This document shows, in pieces, positions 44,967-54,200 of a DNA stretch of 64,000 nucleotides. Below the pieces are notes generated by a model. The model was not told the origin of the DNA. It did not search any database and saw nothing but the letters and a program-made list of their open reading frames with translations. The position numbers and the translations under genes are program-made. Numbering within the stretch: the stretch's first letter is position 1; each line of letters begins with the position of its first letter. Source of the stretch: Bryobacteraceae bacterium (lineage in GTDB: Bacteria > Acidobacteriota > Terriglobia > Bryobacterales > Bryobacteraceae); assembly GCA_025056865.1 (NCBI GenBank), contig JANWVO010000058.1, positions 1 through 64,000 of the forward strand, in the 5' to 3' direction.

Positions 44967-44972
44967 ATTATC
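44967..44972 (-). promoter_or_regulatory. -10-like box seven bases before the YkgJ-type start
   Basis: GATAAT on the minus strand, seven bases before the ATG at 44959. No convincing -35 was found. Confidence 0.3.
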
Positions 44973-45309
44973 CCAGCAGGGAGAAGCCGGAACGCGCGCC
45001 ATGAGGAGCGGATCCGGAGGCCGGGCGGCATGAACAGGGGCCAGCGCGGACCGCGACGATCCGCTTCCCGGGGTGGAGGCTGCATCTGCGCGCGCCGCCC
45101 CGGAGCGCCTGCGTGAGGAACGCATTGACGACGCGGCTCAGCCGATGCGCGGCGTCTGCGAGGCTCCGGGCTGCTGCCGCGCCTGCGCGGATTCCGCGGG
45201 ATGGAGCGGGAAAGCGGCCCGGCGCCGCAACCGGGCTTACCGATTGTCGCAGAATAGAAAGAAGCCTACTCTGGCGGCCGAGGGTCGAGGCCGCGGGCAG
45301 GAGCGCCGG
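44973..45309. other. Divergent intergenic region holding the dehydrogenase promoter, 337 bases
   Basis: Between the YkgJ-type gene (-) and the aldehyde dehydrogenase gene (+). It contains the dehydrogenase promoter near its right end. No riboswitch consensus (for example a B12 box) or gene was recognised. Confidence 0.45.
45244..45272 (+). promoter_or_regulatory. Promoter of the dehydrogenase-aldolase pair
   Basis: TTGTCG (45244-45249), a 17-base spacer and TACTCT (45267-45272). Expected start near 45279, with AGGAG at about 45299-45303 before the ATG at 45310. Confidence 0.5.
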
Positions 45310-46788
45310 ATGAGAAGCGAATACGAACAGCTGGTGGCGGAAATCGCGCGCGAGGTGCTGGAGCGGCTGGAGAAGAGCGGCGCAGCGCGTGCGGATGGAG
45401 CCCAGAGCAGCCCTGCGGGCAAGTCTCCCGCCACGGAGCCGGAGGCCGCGCAGGCCGGCGACGGCGTGTTTGGGACGGTCGATGAAGCGGTGGCGGCCGC
45501 CGCCGAGGCGCAGAAGCGCGTGGCGGCGATGAGCCTGGAGGAGCGCGGCCGGCTGGTGGGGATCATCAAGGATCTGTGCTGGCGGCACGCCGAAGAGTGG
45601 GGGCGGCTGGAGCTGGAGGAAACGGGGCTTGGCCGGCTGGACCACAAGATCGAGAAGCTGAAGATCATCCGCAACGTGCCGGGCGTGGAGATGATGCAGC
45701 CGCAGGCGCGCACCGACTCGAGCGGCCTCTGCCTGATCGAGCGCGCGCCGTGGGGCGTGGTTGGCATGGTGCTGCCGGCGACGCATTCGGCGCCGACGCT
45801 CGCTTCCAACGCGATCAACGTTCTGGCGGCCGGCAACACGGCCGTTTTCAGCCCGCATCCGGCGGGGGCGCGCATCGCGAGGCGCGCGCTCGAGCACTTC
45901 AACCGCGCCTTCGAGCGCGAGCTGGGCCTGCGGAATGCGCTAACGATGTGCGCCACGGCCAGCATCCGCACCGCCGAGGAGGTCTTCCGCCACCCCGGCG
46001 TGGCGCTGCTGTGCGTGACGGGCGGCCCCGGTGTCGTCCGCGCCGCGATGAAGCACGGCAAGCGCGTGATCGCCGCCGGGCCGGGCAATCCCCCGGTGGT
46101 CGTGGACGAAACGGCGGATCTCGAGCTGGCGGCAAGGTCGGTGGTGCAGGGTGCAAGCTTCGACAACAACCTGCTGTGCATCGGCGAGAAGGAGGTATTC
46201 GTCGTCGACCGGGTCTTCGACGGATTCCTGGCCGCAATGCGCCGCGCCGGGGCGTTCGAGCTGAAGCCTGACGCGATCGAGCGGCTCACCGCGGCGGCGT
46301 TCGACATCGAGCACGACGGCCGCGGCTGCGCGCACGGCCACCTGAAGAAGGATCTGATCGGCAAGGACGCAAGCGTGCTGGCCCGCGCGGCGGGAGTCGA
46401 GGCGCCGCACGGCACGGAACTGCTCATCGGCGTCACCGGCGAGGACCACGTCTTCGTGCTGGAAGAGCAGATGATGCCCTTCGTGCCCATCGTGAAAGTG
46501 CGCGACTTCGACGACGCCGTGCGCGCGGCGGTCAAAGCCGAGCGCGGCTTCCGCCACACGGCCATCATCCACACCCGCAACATGGATCACGCCACCGAAA
46601 TGGCGCGTGCGATGAACACGACGCTGTTCGTCGTCAACGGCCCCTGCGTGGCCGCGCTGGGCGCGGGCGGGGCGGGTTATCTGAGCTACTCGATCGCGAC
46701 GCCGACCGGCGAGGGCGTGACGACGCCGCTCACCTTCACGCGCGAGCGGCAGGTGGCGCTGGCCGCGGGCGCTTTGCGGATCCTCTGA
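45310..46788 (+). CDS. PduP-like CoA-acylating aldehyde dehydrogenase with microcompartment targeting helix
   Basis: 492 aa. Oxidises an aldehyde such as lactaldehyde or propionaldehyde to acyl-CoA with NAD+. Residues 1-24 (SEYEQLVAEIAREVLERLEK) form a short amphipathic helix followed by a flexible Ala/Gly/Pro linker (25-52), the layout of a bacterial microcompartment encapsulation peptide. The dehydrogenase core follows: LIERAPWGVVGMVLPATHSA, TGGPGVVRAAMKHGKRVIAA and the catalytic C290 in SFDNNLLCIGEKEVFV. Lack of the Glu used by non-acylating ALDHs also fits. AGGAG precedes the start. The class II aldolase gene follows by 57 bases. Confidence 0.88.
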   Translation: MRSEYEQLVAEIAREVLERLEKSGAARADGAQSSPAGKSPATEPEAAQAGDGVFGTVDEAVAAAAEAQKRVAAMSLEERGRLVGIIKDLCWRHAEEWGRLELEETGLGRLDHKIEKLKIIRNVPGVEMMQPQARTDSSGLCLIERAPWGVVGMVLPATHSAPTLASNAINVLAAGNTAVFSPHPAGARIARRALEHFNRAFERELGLRNALTMCATASIRTAEEVFRHPGVALLCVTGGPGVVRAAMKHGKRVIAAGPGNPPVVVDETADLELAARSVVQGASFDNNLLCIGEKEVFVVDRVFDGFLAAMRRAGAFELKPDAIERLTAAAFDIEHDGRGCAHGHLKKDLIGKDASVLARAAGVEAPHGTELLIGVTGEDHVFVLEEQMMPFVPIVKVRDFDDAVRAAVKAERGFRHTAIIHTRNMDHATEMARAMNTTLFVVNGPCVAALGAGGAGYLSYSIATPTGEGVTTPLTFTRERQVALAAGALRIL

Positions 46789-46845
46789 AGGAAAGGTCAT
46801 TCGGACGACGATGAGTGCCTGTCAAAAAGGACGCGGAGGCGGACG

Positions 46846-47865
46846 ATGAGCCGCCGGGACCTGAGCCGCCACCGGATCATCACGGCGCAGGACGTCGAAG
46901 ATGCCGCGCGCGCCGGCGTTGTCGAGCTGTTGCTGCAACCTGGCGCGATGCTCACGCCCGAGGCCGCCGAAGCGGTGGCGCGCCACGGCCTGAAGCTGTG
47001 CGGCCGCGACGGCGCCGACAATGAATGGGAGCGGCTGCTGAATTCCGCCGAAGCGCAGCCTTTCAAGGAGGAGATCTGCGCCGTGGGGCGCAAGCTCTGG
47101 CAGCGGATGTACGTCGATGGCAACGGAGGCAACATCAGCTACCGGCTGCGCGACGACGCCGTGCTGTGCACGCCGACGCTGCTCAGCAAGGCAGACCTGA
47201 CGCCGGCCGATCTCTGCCTGGTGGACCTTGACGGCAAGCAGCTCGCGGGTGGCAAGGCACGGACGAGCGAGATCCTGCTGCACCTGGAGATCTACAAGGC
47301 GGTGCCGGAGGCGCGCGCCGTCGTGCACTGCCATCCCCCGCACGCAACGGCATACGCCATTACGGGCCGGGTGCCGCCCACCTGCATCATCCCCGAATAT
47401 GAGGTGTTCATCGGCCGGGTGGCGCTGTCGCCGTACGAAACGCCGGGCACAAAGAAGTTCGCCGAGACGGTGCTTCCGTATGTGAGGACGCACAACACAG
47501 TGCTGCTGGCCAATCACGGCATCGTCTGCTGGGCTGACACGGTGACTCATGCCGAGTGGTATGCCGAGGTCGTGGACACCTACTGCTGGACGCTGATGCT
47601 GGCGCAGCAGCTTGGCGCGCCGCTGTCTCACATCCCGGCGGAGAAGGCCGAAGACCTGCTGGCCATCAAGCAGCGGCTGGGGCTGCCGGACGCGCGCCTG
47701 GCCGGAGACAACTGTCCGGTATGCGACATGCCGGAGCGGCCCGGAGCAATCACGACGCTGCCTGCGGGGGCGGCTCCCAAACTGCCCCCGGCGGAGATGG
47801 ACGCGCTGATCGAGGCCGTCACGGAAGCCGTGCTGAAGGCCCTCGAACAGAAGCGGCAGAGCTGA
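46846..47865 (+). CDS. Class II aldolase (fuculose/rhamnulose-1-phosphate type) with N- and C-terminal microcompartment-style extensions
   Basis: 339 aa. The aldolase core (about 60-270) has GNGGNISYRL, zinc ligands in VVHCHPPHATAYA and LLANHGIVCWADT, as in L-fuculose-1-phosphate and rhamnulose-1-phosphate aldolases, which yield DHAP and L-lactaldehyde. The N-terminal 55 residues (HRIITAQDVEDAARAGVVEL) resemble the TAxDV-type segment seen on microcompartment proteins. After a linker with NCPVCDMPERPG, the C-terminus is an amphipathic helix (PPAEMDALIEAVTEAVLKAL), a likely encapsulation peptide. It therefore pairs with the upstream lactaldehyde dehydrogenase. GGAGG precedes the ATG. Confidence 0.85.
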   Translation: MSRRDLSRHRIITAQDVEDAARAGVVELLLQPGAMLTPEAAEAVARHGLKLCGRDGADNEWERLLNSAEAQPFKEEICAVGRKLWQRMYVDGNGGNISYRLRDDAVLCTPTLLSKADLTPADLCLVDLDGKQLAGGKARTSEILLHLEIYKAVPEARAVVHCHPPHATAYAITGRVPPTCIIPEYEVFIGRVALSPYETPGTKKFAETVLPYVRTHNTVLLANHGIVCWADTVTHAEWYAEVVDTYCWTLMLAQQLGAPLSHIPAEKAEDLLAIKQRLGLPDARLAGDNCPVCDMPERPGAITTLPAGAAPKLPPAEMDALIEAVTEAVLKALEQKRQS

Positions 47866-48199
47866 GCCGGGACGCTTTCCGAACGCGGACCGGCCCGCGC
47901 CATGCCGAAGCACGGCTCGCCCGGCACCCGCTGCGCAGAATGCGGACCAAGCTCTCCCGCAGAAGCCCCAGAGCGGAGATCGCTCCCGTCAGGAAAAAGC
48001 TCACGCAGCAGCGTTCCGTTCCGGCTCGGGCGGAGGGACTCGGCGGCGGACTGCGGCGGCTCCATAAGCCGTGGATCCGGGCCACGCCCGCAGCGCGGTT
48101 CCGGCCCTCGACGGACGGCTGAGGGAGCGCAATGGACCTGGGTCCCTGCCTCCGGAAATGGTGTCTGTCCGCAATTGCTGATATGCTGATGGTCGGGTC
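47866..48199. other. Intergenic region upstream of the copper operon, 334 bases
   Basis: No gene or RNA recognised. TATGCT at 48182-48187 is a possible -10 for the copper operon, 12 bases before its first ATG; no -35 was seen. No metal-sensor operator could be identified by eye. Confidence 0.45.
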
Positions 48200-48559
48200 A
48201 TGATTCGGAGCCGGGCACAGTTGCTGGGCATCCTTGCGCTCGCCGTGGCGATGCTGGGCGCTCCGTGCAGGGACTGCTTCCCGCGCGAGGAGGCGAAACC
48301 GAAAGCGCCGTGCGGGCACGACTGCTGCCCGAAGCCGAAGCCGGCGAAAGAATCCAAGCCCTGCTGCTGGCAGCCGGCGGGCTTTGACGCGCTGGAAAGC
48401 GCCAGGCAGACCGTGGCGCCGGAGTGGCAGGCGGCCGAGCTGCCCGCGGCCCCGGCGCAGAGCCTTCTCCCGATGCCCCCCGCGGAAAGGATCCGCGCCG
48501 ACTGGCATGCGCCGCCTCCGGCGGCGCCGCCCGCTTCCCTGCCCCCGCTGAGAATCTGA
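48200..48559 (+). CDS. Small exported Cys-rich protein, first gene of the Cu/Ag efflux operon
   Basis: 119 aa, no family recognised. Signal peptide (AQLLGILALAVAMLGA, about 6-21), then a Lys/Pro-rich segment with seven cysteines: CRDC (23-26), CGHDCC (38-43) and CC (55-56). The rest is Pro/Ala-rich. Paired cysteines and His suggest binding of Cu(I) or another soft metal in the periplasm, possibly delivering it to the efflux pump. This role is inferred from composition and position: TolC-type, CusB-type and CusA-type genes follow directly. Confidence 0.7.
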   Translation: MIRSRAQLLGILALAVAMLGAPCRDCFPREEAKPKAPCGHDCCPKPKPAKESKPCCWQPAGFDALESARQTVAPEWQAAELPAAPAQSLLPMPPAERIRADWHAPPPAAPPASLPPLRI

Positions 48560-48623
48560 TCCGCCTTCCCGGGCCGCACTGCGGCGGCGCGCGCTGAGTG
48601 TGTCTTTTCAGGAGGCGGATCTT

Positions 48624-49859
48624 ATGTTTGAAACATTTCTGCTCTGTTTTCTCGCATCCGGCCAGGCCGGCGGAGAGCTGGCCCGGCTGGTGGAAGAAGC
48701 GCTGGAGCGCAACCCGGAGATCCAGGCGGCGCGAAGGAAGCTGGAGGCCGCGCGGCAGAGGCCGGCCGCGGCGGCGAGCCTGCCGGAGCCGATGGTGTCC
48801 ATCGGGTATGCGAGCATCGGCGGGCCGCTGCCCGGCCAGGGCCTGGGCCGCGAGCCGATGGCGCGCGCCGGCTTCATGGCGTCGCAGACGCTGCCCGCGC
48901 CCGGAAAGCGGAGCCTGAGGCGGCGGATCGCGCTCGAGGAAGCGGGTGCGGCCGGCCAGGAGTACGCGATGGTGGAGCGGCGCGTGGTGGCGCGGCTGAA
49001 GGCCGCCTGGTACGAGCTGCACCACGCCTGGGAGATGCTCGATGTGGCCGCGCGGAACCGGGCGCTGCTCGAGCGGCTGTTCCGTCTCGCGTCGGCGCGC
49101 TATCAGGCCGGGCAGGGATCGCAGAAGGAACTGCTGGATGCCCAGATGCGGCTGACGCTGCTGGAGGCGAAGGCCGAGGGGCTGGAGCAGATGCGCCGCC
49201 GCAGCGAGGCCGAAATCAACGCGCTGCGGGCGAGGCCGCTGGAGGAGCCCGTGGCGCGGCCTTCCGTGGGCGAGCCGCGCGAGGCGTTGGTCCGGCTGGA
49301 GGAGCTGTACGAGAGGGCGAGGCTGGAGTCTCCGGCGCTGGCGGCGCTGCGCCACCAGGTGCGGCGCGCGGAGCTGGGGCTCGAACTGGCCCGCAGAGAA
49401 AGCCTCCCGGACGTGACCTTCGCGGCGGGCTACTACAACATGGGCGGAATGCCGCCCATGTTCGAGGCCAAAGTGGACATCCCGCTGCCGCTGCTGCGGC
49501 GCACGAAGCTGCGCGCCGAGGCCGCCGGGCAGGCGCACGAGGCCGAGGCGGCGCGGCGCAGCTATCAGGCCACGGGCAACGAGCTGCTGTTCCGCATCAA
49601 GGACGAATGGCTGGCGGGCAGCGCCGCGTGGCGGCTGCTGCGGATCTATTCGACGACGCTGGTTCCGCAGACGGCGCTGGCGCTGGAGGCGGCGATGGCG
49701 GCCTATGAAGCAGGCCGCGGAACCTTCGCCGACGTGCTGGCGCAGGCGGCGGCCATGCTGGACGCCGAGGAGAACTACCACGCCGCGCTGCGCGACTATC
49801 ATCTGACGCTGGTGCGGCTGGAGGAGATGACCGGCGCGGACCTGTCCGGGGAGGACTGA
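48624..49859 (+). CDS. TolC-family outer-membrane channel of the Cu/Ag efflux system
   Basis: 411 aa. Signal-like hydrophobic start (MFETFLLCFLASGQAGG), then helix repeats of the OEP/TolC type: LVEEALERNPEIQAARRKLE and the second-half counterpart (LEELYERARLESPALAALRH), plus FAAGYYNMGGMPPMFEAKVD and VDIPLPLLRRTKLRAEA. It forms the outer-membrane exit duct for the tripartite pump. AGGAGG at 48610-48615 fixes the ATG at 48624. The adaptor gene follows after two bases. Confidence 0.88.
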   Translation: MFETFLLCFLASGQAGGELARLVEEALERNPEIQAARRKLEAARQRPAAAASLPEPMVSIGYASIGGPLPGQGLGREPMARAGFMASQTLPAPGKRSLRRRIALEEAGAAGQEYAMVERRVVARLKAAWYELHHAWEMLDVAARNRALLERLFRLASARYQAGQGSQKELLDAQMRLTLLEAKAEGLEQMRRRSEAEINALRARPLEEPVARPSVGEPREALVRLEELYERARLESPALAALRHQVRRAELGLELARRESLPDVTFAAGYYNMGGMPPMFEAKVDIPLPLLRRTKLRAEAAGQAHEAEAARRSYQATGNELLFRIKDEWLAGSAAWRLLRIYSTTLVPQTALALEAAMAAYEAGRGTFADVLAQAAAMLDAEENYHAALRDYHLTLVRLEEMTGADLSGED

Positions 49860-49861
49860 CC

Positions 49862-51205
49862 ATGCGGCGCGCAGCGATTTCCGTTCTTCTCCTCGCCGCG
49901 GGATTCGCGGCTGGCTACCTTGCGCGGGAAGGGAAGCTCCCCGTGTGGCCCGGGCGGCGGCAGGAAGCGGCCGCGAGGAAGGGGTATCACTGCCCGATGC
50001 ATCCGCAGGTGCGCTCGGACCGCCCGGGCGATTGTCCGATCTGCGGAATGAAGCTCGTGCCGGACGAGGAGCCACAGCAGGCCCCGAAACAATCAGGCAG
50101 GATTCTGTACTACCGGGATCCGCAGCGGCCCGACTACCGCAGCGAACGTCCGGGTTTCAACCCGGAGACGGGCAACGAGCTCGAGCCGGTCTACGAGGCG
50201 GAGCCCGCCGGCCTGGTGATGGCCGCGCCAGAGAAGCTGCGCCTGCTGGGCGTCGCCACCGTGGAAGCGGGTCCGCGCCTGCTGGGCGAGCCGTTGCGCG
50301 TGACGGGCCGCGTGGCTGCCGACGAGCGGCGGATCGTGCGCGTGGAGACGCGGCTCGAAGGGTGGCTGGAAGAAGTGCGGGCGGATTTCACCGGACATCA
50401 GGTGCGCGCCGGCGAGACCCTGGCCACCATCTACAGCCCGGAGCTCGTGGCCACGCAGAAGGAGTACCTGCTGGCGCGCAAGGCGCGGAAAGAGCTGGAA
50501 GGCGCCACCGCGGCGGGCGCGCGGAACGCGGCGGAGGAGATGATCCGGGCGGCGCGCCTGCGGCTGGAGGGGCATTTCGCGCTGCCGCCGGCGCTGATCG
50601 AACAGATCGAGCGCACGGGCGAGCCGCTGCGCGCCGTGCCCGTGCAGGCGCCCTCGGACGGTTACGTGCTGGAGCGGAAGGCCTACGCGGGACAGATGGT
50701 GCGCCCCGGCATGGAGCTGTACGTGCTGGCGGACCTGAGCCGCGTGTGGGTGCTGGCATCGGTGCCGGAGGCGGAGCTTGGCGCGGTGCGCGCCGGAAGC
50801 CGCGCGAGGATCACGGCAGCGTTCGCGCCGCGCTGGGCGCGCGAAGCGCGCGTCGTGCAGTTGCAGCCGCAGGCGGACCCGGAGTCGCGCACGCTTGACG
50901 TGCGGCTGGAGCTGGACAATGCGGACCGGACGCTGCGGCCGGGCCTGTTCGTGGAGGTGGAATTTGCGCGGCCGCGCCGGGCGCGCGTGGCGGTGCCCGA
51001 GGAGGCGCTGATCGACAGGGGCTTCGAGCAGGTGGTCTACGTGCAGCGCAGCGAGGGCATTTTTGTGCCGCGGCGCGTCCGGGCCGGAGAGCGCGCCGGC
51101 GGATGGGCGGAGATCCTCGAAGGCCTGGAGGCGGGCGAGCGGGTGGCGGCGAGCGGGGTCTTCCTGCTGGACAGCGAGAGCCGGATGAGGAGCGGCGCGC
51201 AATGA
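49862..51205 (+). CDS. cusB: CusB-like periplasmic adaptor with heavy-metal-binding domain
   Basis: 447 aa membrane-fusion protein. N-terminal signal/anchor (AISVLLLAAGFAAGYLA), then a heavy-metal-binding motif YHCPMHPQVRSDRPGDCPI(CGM) at about 40-62, with Cys/Met/His ligands typical of Cu/Ag systems. A lipoyl/hairpin region (LEEVRADFTGHQVRAGETL) and adaptor beta-barrel (VLASVPEAELGAVRAGSRAR) follow. It links the inner-membrane pump to the outer channel and passes metal. Its stop overlaps the cusA start by four bases. Confidence 0.92.
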   Translation: MRRAAISVLLLAAGFAAGYLAREGKLPVWPGRRQEAAARKGYHCPMHPQVRSDRPGDCPICGMKLVPDEEPQQAPKQSGRILYYRDPQRPDYRSERPGFNPETGNELEPVYEAEPAGLVMAAPEKLRLLGVATVEAGPRLLGEPLRVTGRVAADERRIVRVETRLEGWLEEVRADFTGHQVRAGETLATIYSPELVATQKEYLLARKARKELEGATAAGARNAAEEMIRAARLRLEGHFALPPALIEQIERTGEPLRAVPVQAPSDGYVLERKAYAGQMVRPGMELYVLADLSRVWVLASVPEAELGAVRAGSRARITAAFAPRWAREARVVQLQPQADPESRTLDVRLELDNADRTLRPGLFVEVEFARPRRARVAVPEEALIDRGFEQVVYVQRSEGIFVPRRVRAGERAGGWAEILEGLEAGERVAASGVFLLDSESRMRSGAQ

Positions 51206-54200
51206 TCGACGCGATCATCGAGTTTTCGGCCCGAAACCGGTTCCTTGTGGTGCTGGGCGCGGCGGCCCTGGCGGCGCTGGGATGGCATTCGATGCAGACG
51301 GTGGCACTCGATGCCATTCCTGACCTCAGCGACACGCAGGTGATCATCGCCAGCCGCTGGGACCGCTCGCCGGACATCCTCGAAGACCAGGTCACGTATC
51401 CGATCGTGGCGGCGATGCTGGGCGCGCCGAAGGTGCGCAGCGTGCGCGGCTTCTCAGACTTCGGCTACAGCTACGTCTATGTCATTTTCGAAGACGGCAC
51501 CGACATCTACTGGGCGCGCTCGCGGGTGCTGGAGCTGCTGTCGGCGGTGCTGCCGCGGCTGCCGCAGGGCGTGCAGACCGAACTGGGGCCGGATGCGACG
51601 GGGCTCGGCTGGGTGTTCCAGTATGCGCTGGTGGACCGGACGGGGCGGCACTCGCTGGCCGAGCTGCGCAGCCTTCAGGACTGGACGCTGCGCTACGCGC
51701 TGAAAAGCGTGCCCGGCGTGGCCGAGGTGGCATCGCTGGGCGGCTTCGTCCGGCAGTATCAGGTGCAGGTGGATCCGCAGCGGCTGCGCGCTTTCGGCAT
51801 CCCGATCGGGCAGGTGGTGGAGGCGGTGCGGCGGTCCAACGGGGACACGGGCGGACGCCTGATCGAGATGGCGGGGGCCGAATACATGATCCGCGGGCGC
51901 GGGTATGCGCGCTCCAAGGAGGACCTCGAGAGGACGGTGCTGAAAGTCAGCGCCAACGGCGTTCCGGTGCGCGTGAGCGACGTGGGGCGCGTGACGCTGG
52001 GGCCCGACCTGCGGCGCGGCGTGGCGGACCTGAACGGCGAAGGAGAGGTGGCCGCCGGCATCGTCGTCATGCGCGACGGCGAAAACGCCCTGCGGGTGAT
52101 CGGGCGGGTGAAGCAGCGGCTCGAAGAGCTGAAACGCGCGCTGCCGGAGGGCGTGGAAATCGTCACGACCTACGACCGGAGCGAGCTGATCCTGCGCTCG
52201 ATCGGCACGCTGAAGCGGGCGCTTGCCGAGGAGCTGGCCGTGGTCTCGCTGGTGATCCTCGTCTTCCTCTGGCACCTGCCCAGCGCGATCATTCCGATCC
52301 TCACGATCCCCATGGCCGTGCTGATCACGTTCGTGCCGATGAAGGCGATGGGGATCACGGCGAACATCATGTCGCTGGGCGGCATTGCCATCGCGATCGG
52401 CGCGATGGTGGACGCGGCGATCGTGGTTGTCGAGCAGACGCACAAGAAGCTCGAGCAATGGGAGCGCGAGGGACGGCCCGGGGATGCGCGCGACGTGGTG
52501 ATCGCGGCAGTCAAGGAGGTGGGCGGCCCCAGCTTCTATGCGCTGCTGGTGATTGCCGTCTCGTTCCTGCCCGTGCTGGCGCTGGAAGCGCAGGAAGGAC
52601 GGCTGTTCCGGCCGCTGGCGTGGACCAAGAACCTGTCGATGATCGCGGCGGCGCTGCTGGCGATCACGCTGGATCCGGCCGTGAGGCTGCTGTTCACGCA
52701 CATGGGCGAGTTCCGCTTCCGGCCGCGCTGGCTGGCGCGCGCCGCCACGGCCGTGCTGGTCGGCAGGATCCGGCCCGAGGAGAGCCACCCGGTGAGCCGC
52801 CTGCTGATTGCCGCCTACGAGCCGGCGTGCCGGGCGGCCTTGCGGCACCGTTATGCCGTCATCATCGGGGCCGTGGCGCTGGTGGTGGCGACCGTCCCGG
52901 TGTTCCGACGGCTGGGCAGCGAGTTCATGCCGCCGCTGGACGAAGGCGCGCTGTTTTACATGCCGGTGACGATGCCCGGGCTGGGCATCACCGAGGCTGG
53001 GCGCCTGTTGCAGATGCAGGACCGGCTGCTGAAGGAGTTCCCGGAGGTCGAGCTGGTTTTCGGCAAGGCAGGGCGCGCGGAGACGGCGACGGATCCGGCG
53101 CCCCTGTCGATGTTTGAGACCGTGATCCTGCTGAAGCCGCCTTCCCGGTGGCGGCCCGGCATGACGCGGGACCGCCTGGTGGAGGAGATGCACGGGAAGC
53201 TGTCGCTGCCGGGCGTGTCCAACGCGTGGACGATGCCGATCAAGGCGCGGATCGACATGCTGACGACCGGCATCCGCACGCCGGCGGGCATCAAGATCTA
53301 CGGCCGCGACCTCGGCGAGATCGAGCGGATCGGACTGCGCATCGAAGAGCTGCTGAAGCGGGTGGAGGGCACGCGGAGCGTCTACGCGGAACGCGTCACC
53401 GGCGGCTACTTTGTCGACTTCGCATGGAAGCGCGATGCGCTGGCGCGCTACGGGCTGACCGTCGACGAGGCGCAGATGCTGGTGATGAACGCGATCGGCG
53501 GCGACAGCGTGACCACGACCGTCGAAGGGCGCGAGCGCTATCCGGTGAACGTGCGCTACTACCGCGGCTACCGGGAGGACCTCGCCGCGCTGCGCGAGGC
53601 GCTCGTGCCGGCCCTGGGCGGACGCGCGTTCGTGCCCGTGAAGGAGCTGGCCGAGGTGCGCGTGGCGAGCGGGCCCGGCATGATCCGCAACGAGAACGGC
53701 ATGCTGGCGGGCTATGTGTTCATCGACATCGAGGGCTCCGATATCGGCTCTTACGTCGAGCGCGCCCGGCGGGCGCTGGCCGAAAAGCTGAAGACGGCTC
53801 CGGGCTACTGGCTCGAATGGAGCGGGCAGTACGAGGCGATGGAGCGGGTGCGCGAGAAGCTGAAGCTGGTGCTGCCGCTGACGCTCGTGCTGATCGTCGC
53901 GCTGCTGTACCTGAACACGCGCTCGGCGGTCAAGACGATGATCGTCCTGCTGGCCGTGCCGTTTTCGGCCGTGGGCGCGGTGTGGCTGCTCGACTGGCTT
54001 GGCTACAACCTGAGCATCGGGGTCTGGGTGGGGCTGATCGCCCTGCTGGGCGTCGATGCCGAGACTGGCGTCTTCATGCTGCTCTATCTGGACCTTTCCT
54101 ATGAGGAAGCGAAGCGCGCGGGACGCCTGACGAATGCGGCGGAGCTGCGCGAAGCAGTGGTGCATGGCGCGGTGAAACGGATCCGGCCGAAGTTCATGAC

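Noticed and set aside
44973-45309. B12 or other riboswitch before the aldehyde dehydrogenase gene
   Set aside because: No B12 box or other known consensus found; the enzyme pair does not need B12.
47819-48508. Minus-strand frame of 229 codons before the copper operon
   Set aside because: Antisense to the aldolase end and the Cys-rich gene; no ribosome site, Arg-rich noise.
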